64,000 bases of DNA from Actinoplanes aureus (GTDB lineage: Bacteria > Actinomycetota > Actinomycetes > Mycobacteriales > Micromonosporaceae), in assembly GCF_015704865.1 (NCBI RefSeq), contig NZ_JADQTO010000018.1:62001-126000 (forward strand), written 5' to 3'. Positions within the stretch are counted from its first letter, which is position 1. The number at the start of each line of letters is the position of its first letter. The position numbers were made by a program, and so were the translations under genes. Below, piece after piece: positions 59,937 to 64,000 of this stretch. The notes under the pieces are model-generated. The model ran no database searches. It worked only from the letters and a program-made list of their open reading frames with translations, and had not been told where the DNA came from.

Positions 59937-60746
59937 ATGGCCGTCGTACGCAAGAGCATCGCAGTCATGACGAGCGCGGAGAAGACCGCGTTCATCGACG
60001 CTCTCCGCCAGTTCAAGACGACATCCGCGAACGGGCGTAACTACAACTGGTACATCGACCAGCACATCACCTTCTTCTCCCGCACCTCTGACAACATCAG
60101 CCATGCTCACCAGTCGCCGTCGTTCTTCCCCTGGCACCGCGAATACCTCCGGCTGCTGGAGCTGGACCTGCAGACGGTCAGCGGCAATCCGGAGATCTTC
60201 ATCCCTTACTGGGACTGGACCGGCACGACCTCGCCGTTCACCGCCGATTTCCTCGGCTCGATCACCAACGGCAGCGTCTCCAGCGGCAACTTCAGTCCCT
60301 CCTGGGGCTGGGCCATCTACCGGAGCAGCATCGCCACCAGCTTCCTCCAGCGCCGGCTGGGACAGAACGCCAGCCGTCCGACCGCTACCACGGTGAACAC
60401 GGTTCAGGGCTACACGGTCTACGACCGGTCGCCGTGGAACTCCACCGTGTCGAGCAGCTACCGCAACCGCAACGAGATCGAGCTGCACAATCGGGTGCAC
60501 AACTATGTCGGCGGCCACATGGGAACCCGGGAGGCGCCCAACGACCCGGCCTTCTGGCTGCACCACTGCAACATCGACCGCCTGTGGTGGCTGTGGCAGA
60601 GCAACCGAGGCATCGACACCTACCAGCCTCGGACCGGAACCACCTCCGGCGTCATCGACAACACCGAGACGATGCGCCCGTTCGCCGCCGGTCGCACCCC
60701 GTTCGCGGTACGCGACATCAGCGCCCTGGAGTACAGCTACGCCTGA
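59937..60746 (+). CDS. melC2: Tyrosinase MelC2
   Basis: 269 aa. Type 3 copper centre ligands are visible: CuA at H43, H58 and H67 (AHQSPSFFPWHREYL), CuB at H184 and H188 (ELHNRVHNYVGGH) and the third at H209 or H210 (FWLHHCNIDRLW). The enzyme hydroxylates phenols to catechols and oxidises them to quinones, giving melanin. It has no signal of its own, as expected if it travels with MelC1. Its last ten bases overlap the convergent glycosyltransferase gene. All ligands are intact, so it should be active. Confidence 0.92.
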   Translation: MAVVRKSIAVMTSAEKTAFIDALRQFKTTSANGRNYNWYIDQHITFFSRTSDNISHAHQSPSFFPWHREYLRLLELDLQTVSGNPEIFIPYWDWTGTTSPFTADFLGSITNGSVSSGNFSPSWGWAIYRSSIATSFLQRRLGQNASRPTATTVNTVQGYTVYDRSPWNSTVSSSYRNRNEIELHNRVHNYVGGHMGTREAPNDPAFWLHHCNIDRLWWLWQSNRGIDTYQPRTGTTSGVIDNTETMRPFAAGRTPFAVRDISALEYSYA

Positions 60747-62092
60747 CCTCGGCGCCACTCGTCGCGGTGCTCCCACGCCGTTGCCCACAACGGCGTGGGT
60801 TGGACCAGCGCTCTGGTGCGAACCCCGAGGACGAGCGCGCGGCAGGCGAGCCGGCCGATCCGGGCCGGCAGGTGCTCACGGTGAAGCAGGAGCTCATCCC
60901 GCAGGACATCCATGACATCCAGGTCCGGCCGGGTGCACCGGACCGGGATGGACACGGGTGTGATCCCCGACCGGCCGGCACGCAGGCACAGGTCGATCAC
61001 CGCACCGTGATCGCTGAACCTCGCGTCGGTGCCACCGAGTCGCCGCAACAGGGCACGCCGGACGAGGACCACCGACGGCTGCCGTCCGAGGGCGGTCAGC
61101 CCGAGGCAGAAGGCGATCGCGCGGCGCAGCGTCGGCCGGACCGCCGATCCGCCGTAGAGCCCGGCGGCGGGAAACCTCGCGGCGAGGGCGCGCAAGTCGT
61201 CGACCGCGTCCGTGCCGGAGCCGACCGTCACCAGATCATCCGAAGCGGAGGCGGCGGACGCCGATGCCCGTACGCCCTCCGCCCGGGCCCAGCGGCGTCC
61301 GCGGCGCAACCGGCTGGTCCCCTGCACCCAGAGGAAAGCGGCGAGGTGGCGCCACAGGTCAGGTGCGGCCAGCACCGCCCGCGCGTTGCGGCCGCCGCCC
61401 GCGGCCGGCGACGACCCGCCCAGCTCGGCGTTGCCCCGGCGCCATCGCGCCAGCACCCGGCTCAGCTCCGGCCCGGCCGGCAGGACGAGCAGGAACCCGG
61501 CCCCGTCGACGACGATGCGTTCGTCCCTGGCGAACAGTGAGCGTACGTAGGCGTCGTCGGCGACCAGATCCGGAAAGACGCTCCACCGTCGCCGGCCCGG
61601 GGCGTTGACCGCGTAACAGCCGGCTCCGATCACGTCACCCTGTACTGCCGGCAGGCGCGACCAGACGGCGGCGAACCCACGGCTCAGCCGGTCATCCGGG
61701 CGGACCAGGATCGGACGCGGTCCCACCATGACCGGCCGGCCGGCCGCGTCCATCGCCGCCAGCAGGGCCGGCAGCGTCCCGGGCGTTATCACCGTGTCCG
61801 CGTCGAGGTAGACGACCGGGCCGCCTCGGAGGTGGTCGTTCGCCGCGTTCAGTGCGGCCGGCTTGGCCGCGATCGGCAGCTCGACCACGACGAGTTCGAC
61901 GCCCGTGGCGGTGTCATCGCCCAGCGCGCGGGCGACGTCCACGGTGGCGTCGTCGCACCCGTTCGCCACCACGATCACCCGTACGTCCAGATCGCGCGAG
62001 TCGCCGGCGACCGCACCCAGGCACGCTCCGAGCAGGGCTTGCTCGTTGTGGGCCGGGACCACGACGTCGATCCGCCCAGGCACCTCAGCCAC
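60737..62092 (-). CDS. Glycosyltransferase family 2
   Basis: 451 aa, GTG start overlapping the preceding gene by eight bases. The GT-A fold shows IDVVVPAHNEQALLGACLGA, DxD as VYLDADTVI, GPRPILVRPDDRLSRG, and the catalytic region RWRRGNAELGGS. The C-terminal extension (about 270-450) resembles a second globular part with RLGGTDARFSDHGAVIDL. It adds a sugar from a nucleotide donor to a surface polymer or metabolite. Its neighbour is a paralogue with a similar RYQRGNRELAG motif. Confidence 0.85.
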   Translation of the reverse strand: MAEVPGRIDVVVPAHNEQALLGACLGAVAGDSRDLDVRVIVVANGCDDATVDVARALGDDTATGVELVVVELPIAAKPAALNAANDHLRGGPVVYLDADTVITPGTLPALLAAMDAAGRPVMVGPRPILVRPDDRLSRGFAAVWSRLPAVQGDVIGAGCYAVNAPGRRRWSVFPDLVADDAYVRSLFARDERIVVDGAGFLLVLPAGPELSRVLARWRRGNAELGGSSPAAGGGRNARAVLAAPDLWRHLAAFLWVQGTSRLRRGRRWARAEGVRASASAASASDDLVTVGSGTDAVDDLRALAARFPAAGLYGGSAVRPTLRRAIAFCLGLTALGRQPSVVLVRRALLRRLGGTDARFSDHGAVIDLCLRAGRSGITPVSIPVRCTRPDLDVMDVLRDELLLHREHLPARIGRLACRALVLGVRTRALVQPTPLWATAWEHRDEWRRGQA

Positions 62093-62921
62093 CGTGGGCC
62101 GGGCGCCCGAGTCGGCCGGGAGTCACCCAGGCCGCGACGTGCACGGCCAGGAAGACGGCGGCGGCCGGCCACGCCGCGGGGTTGGCCAGCAGCGATCGTA
62201 CGATCCCGTGGTGCCGGGTGTGGTCGTCCGGATAGGGCGGCTGCACCGCGAGGCCGGCCAGCTCCCGGTTGCCGCGCTGGTACCGGCGCCGGGCCCGGAG
62301 CAGGGCCGGCAGGCCGTCGGGCGCCACGACCTCGTACCACGCGGCGGAGACGAGCAGGCGTTCGTGAGGCGCGAAGTGCCACCGCACCCACTTGTCGTCG
62401 GAGTGCAGGTCGGGCAGCTCTTTCCAGCGCGACCGGCCCTCGGCCGAGACGGCGTACGCCCCGCACGTCGCCGGTGACCGCCGTACGTACGGCAGATCGC
62501 GCCAGATCCGGAAGTACGCCCGCGTCACCGCGCTTCGTGCCGGCGCCAGACGCGACGCCGGCGCCGCGAAATGGATCCCGGAACCGGGAGCGAGGACCGC
62601 GAGCAGCGTGGCGACCGCGCACGGCGAGAGCGCGGCGTCCTCGTCGAGGTAGAGCCGGGCGCCCGGTGGCAGCAGACGGTCGCCGGCCCGTAACGCCGCG
62701 GACCGGCCCGTAGGCGTACGGATGACCGTGCACCCGATGCCGGCGGCCCGGAGCGCGGGTGCCAGGTCGACGGCCCGGTCATAGCTGTCGGCGCGGCTGT
62801 CGTTAACGGCCACGACGACGTGAAGGTCGCGCGTCCGGGTCTGCCGGGCCAGCGAGCAGACGCTGCGATCGAGCAGGGCGGAGCCGCGGTGCGTCGGGAT
62901 CACGACACCCAGGCTGGCCAC
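62085..62921 (-). CDS. Glycosyltransferase family 2
   Basis: 278 aa, GTG start. It begins ASLGVVIPTHRGSALLDRSV, has the metal-binding YLDEDAALSPCAVATLL, and RYQRGNRELAGL as acceptor-side motif. A hydrophobic C-terminal stretch (AAAVFLAVHVAAWVTPGRLG) could contact the membrane. It overlaps the next glycosyltransferase by eight bases, so the two are coupled and presumably act in the same polymer or glycoside pathway. Substrates are not readable. Confidence 0.85.
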   Translation of the reverse strand: MASLGVVIPTHRGSALLDRSVCSLARQTRTRDLHVVVAVNDSRADSYDRAVDLAPALRAAGIGCTVIRTPTGRSAALRAGDRLLPPGARLYLDEDAALSPCAVATLLAVLAPGSGIHFAAPASRLAPARSAVTRAYFRIWRDLPYVRRSPATCGAYAVSAEGRSRWKELPDLHSDDKWVRWHFAPHERLLVSAAWYEVVAPDGLPALLRARRRYQRGNRELAGLAVQPPYPDDHTRHHGIVRSLLANPAAWPAAAVFLAVHVAAWVTPGRLGRPAHGG

Positions 62922-62967
62922 GGTTGCCCCCGCTCCGTCAGACAGGCCTGCATCGTCTCACCGGTGG

Positions 62968-62997
62968 CCGGGCCTGCCCATTGGTGGACCGGCCCGG
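62968..62997. terminator. Possible terminator between the glycosyltransferase and sugar dehydrogenase genes
   Basis: CCGGGCC at 62968-62974 pairs with GGCCCGG at 62991-62997 over a 16-base loop, in the 110-bp gap downstream of the sugar dehydrogenase gene. The stem is short, so the call is weak. Confidence 0.3.
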
Positions 62998-63031
62998 CAT
63001 CGATGTCTGAGCGGAGGACCTTGCTGCTCGC

Positions 63032-64000
63032 TCAACCGGTCGCCGTGCAGGTCGCCCCGTCCAGGCGGAAGTCGGTGGGCCGGCCGTTGGTGCCGCTGTA
63101 GGTGGCCTGTAGACCGAAGGTCACCGTCGCCCCGGCCGGCAGCGTGCCGTTCCAGCCGGCGTTGCGCGCGGTCACCGCACTCCCGGACTGGCTGACCGTG
63201 GCGTTCCACGCGCCGGTGACCCGCTGGTCGCCGGGGAAGGTGAAGGTGACCGACCACGAGTTGCGGGCGGCGCCGAGGTTCGTCACGCCGACGTTCGCGG
63301 TGAAGCCGGTGCCCCACTGGTCGGCCGTCCAGCGCACCGAGCAGGCCGTGGCCGGCGGGGAGGCCGACGGCCCGGTGGACGGCGGGGAGACCGAGGGCCC
63401 GGTGGACGGCGGCGTGCTGGGGGAGCCGAGCGGCGGGAAGCGCAGGATCCGGTCGTCGTCCGCGGCCGGCGTACCCCGGCCGTCGCGGTTGCTGGTGGTC
63501 ACCCACAGTGCGCCGTCCGGCGCGCGTTCCACCGTGCGCAGCCGTCCGTACCGGCCCTGCAGCAGCGCGACCGGCGTACCGGCGCCGCCGGCGCCGTCCA
63601 GCGGCACCGACCACAGGCGCTGGCCGCGCAGGGCGGCGACGTACAGCGTCTGGCCGTCGATGGTGGCGCCGCTGGGCGACGCCTCGGCGGTGGTCCACAC
63701 CACGATCGGGTTGCGGAAGCGGGTGTCGGTGCTGCGGCCCTCGACCGTGGGCCAGCCGTAGTTGCCACCGGCGACGATCTGGTTCACCTCGTCCCAGGTG
63801 TTCTGGCCGAACTCGGCGGCGTACAGCCGGCCCTGCGCGTCCCAGGCCAGACCCTGCGGGTTGCGGTGACCGAGGCTGTAGACCAGCGAGCCGGGGAACG
63901 GGTTGCCGGTGGCGGGCACGCCGCCGTCGGGTCGCATCCGCAGGATCTTGCCGTTGAGGCTCTGCTGGTTCTGGGCGTTCGCCGTCACGCCCGCGTCGCC
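63032..64000 (-). CDS. Secreted PQQ/GSDH-type sugar dehydrogenase with CBM2 (C-terminal part only)
   Basis: The 5' end is outside the window; 322 codons are visible. The first 215 residues carry soluble-aldose-sugar-dehydrogenase motifs SLNGKILRMRPDGG, SLGHRNPQGLAWD, LYAAEFGQNTWDEVNQI and GGNYGWP. A Ser/Thr/Pro repeat linker (PSTGPSVSPPSTGPSASPP) follows, then a CBM2 cellulose-binding domain with CSVRWTADQWGTGFTANVGV and TNGRPTDFRLDGATC and its two bridging Cys. The protein should act outside the cell on cellulose or other polymer surfaces. It is unrelated to the metabolite cluster. Confidence 0.88.
   Translation of the reverse strand, partial: GDAGVTANAQNQQSLNGKILRMRPDGGVPATGNPFPGSLVYSLGHRNPQGLAWDAQGRLYAAEFGQNTWDEVNQIVAGGNYGWPTVEGRSTDTRFRNPIVVWTTAEASPSGATIDGQTLYVAALRGQRLWSVPLDGAGGAGTPVALLQGRYGRLRTVERAPDGALWVTTSNRDGRGTPAADDDRILRFPPLGSPSTPPSTGPSVSPPSTGPSASPPATACSVRWTADQWGTGFTANVGVTNLGAARNSWSVTFTFPGDQRVTGAWNATVSQSGSAVTARNAGWNGTLPAGATVTFGLQATYSGTNGRPTDFRLDGATCTATG

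Noticed and set aside
60737..62921. The two GT2 genes as enediyne glycosyltransferases
   Set aside because: They are of the inverting GT2 surface-polymer type, separated from the cluster by the tyrosinase locus. Metabolite-decorating glycosyltransferases are normally GT1.
1..64000. tRNA, rRNA, CRISPR arrays, insertion sequences and prophage genes
   Set aside because: No cloverleaf, repeat-spacer pattern, transposase motif or integrase was noticed. A systematic search (tRNAscan, CRISPR and IS profile scans) was not possible here and could still find a small feature.

Overview
The window is high-GC actinobacterial chromosome, with GTG starts, purine-rich ribosome binding sites, SARP/BTAD regulators and MelC-type tyrosinase. 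The style suggests a filamentous actinomycete, perhaps Micromonosporaceae; the exact taxon cannot be read from the sequence. No rRNA, tRNA, CRISPR array or insertion sequence was recognised.

Left edge (1-7.5 kb): a leftward operon that looks like an export system for a ribosomally made peptide. In transcription order it holds a 124-aa helical protein, a 94-aa peptide with three near-identical 23-24-aa repeats, a TPR protein, an ABC exporter with an N-terminal C39 peptidase, and the start of a second ABC half-transporter cut by the window edge. A divergent SARP/BTAD-ATPase regulator faces it across a 100-bp gap holding an 11-bp-period direct repeat. From 7.5 to 15 kb: an SDR/HxlR pair around a palindromic operator, then a sugar-scavenging locus (LacI, GH127-like glycosidase, two ABC permeases, lipoprotein binding protein).

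Centre (about 15-55 kb): a large biosynthetic cluster. Its heart (42.6-32.0 kb, minus strand) is the minimal enediyne cassette: UnbL/DUF1702, UnbV, UnbU, a 1,871-aa enediyne PKS (KS-AT-ACP-KR-DH-PPTase-like) and the hot-dog thioesterase, followed by an F420/NADP-type reductase. Four of its five gene junctions are 4-nt overlaps or short gaps consistent with one coupled operon. A rightward arm (16.7-26.9 kb) carries three two-domain VOC proteins, an unrecognised 334-aa protein, two flavin oxidases, an acyl-CoA synthetase, a tandem family III CoA-transferase and a PIG-L deacetylase. A leftward arm (54.7-43.4 kb) carries a 1,110-aa XRE-SARP regulator, an O-methyltransferase, a DegT aminotransferase with an N-terminal extension, an LLM flavin/F420 oxidoreductase, a SnoaL-like protein, more VOC proteins and a fused methyltransferase-like/aminotransferase. 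AraC, MerR and SARP genes lie among them. The most striking trait is seven VOC genes (12 VOC domains), most sharing one C-terminal signature. By analogy with the TnmS enediyne-sequestering proteins they may be an amplified self-resistance family.

Right edge (55-64 kb): small secreted Cys-rich proteins, a GAF-LuxR regulator, a PAS-GAF sensor, a tyrosinase operon (melC1-melC2) with a second divergent MelC1-like caddie, two GT2 glycosyltransferases, and a partial GSDH/PQQ-type sugar dehydrogenase with a C-terminal CBM2.
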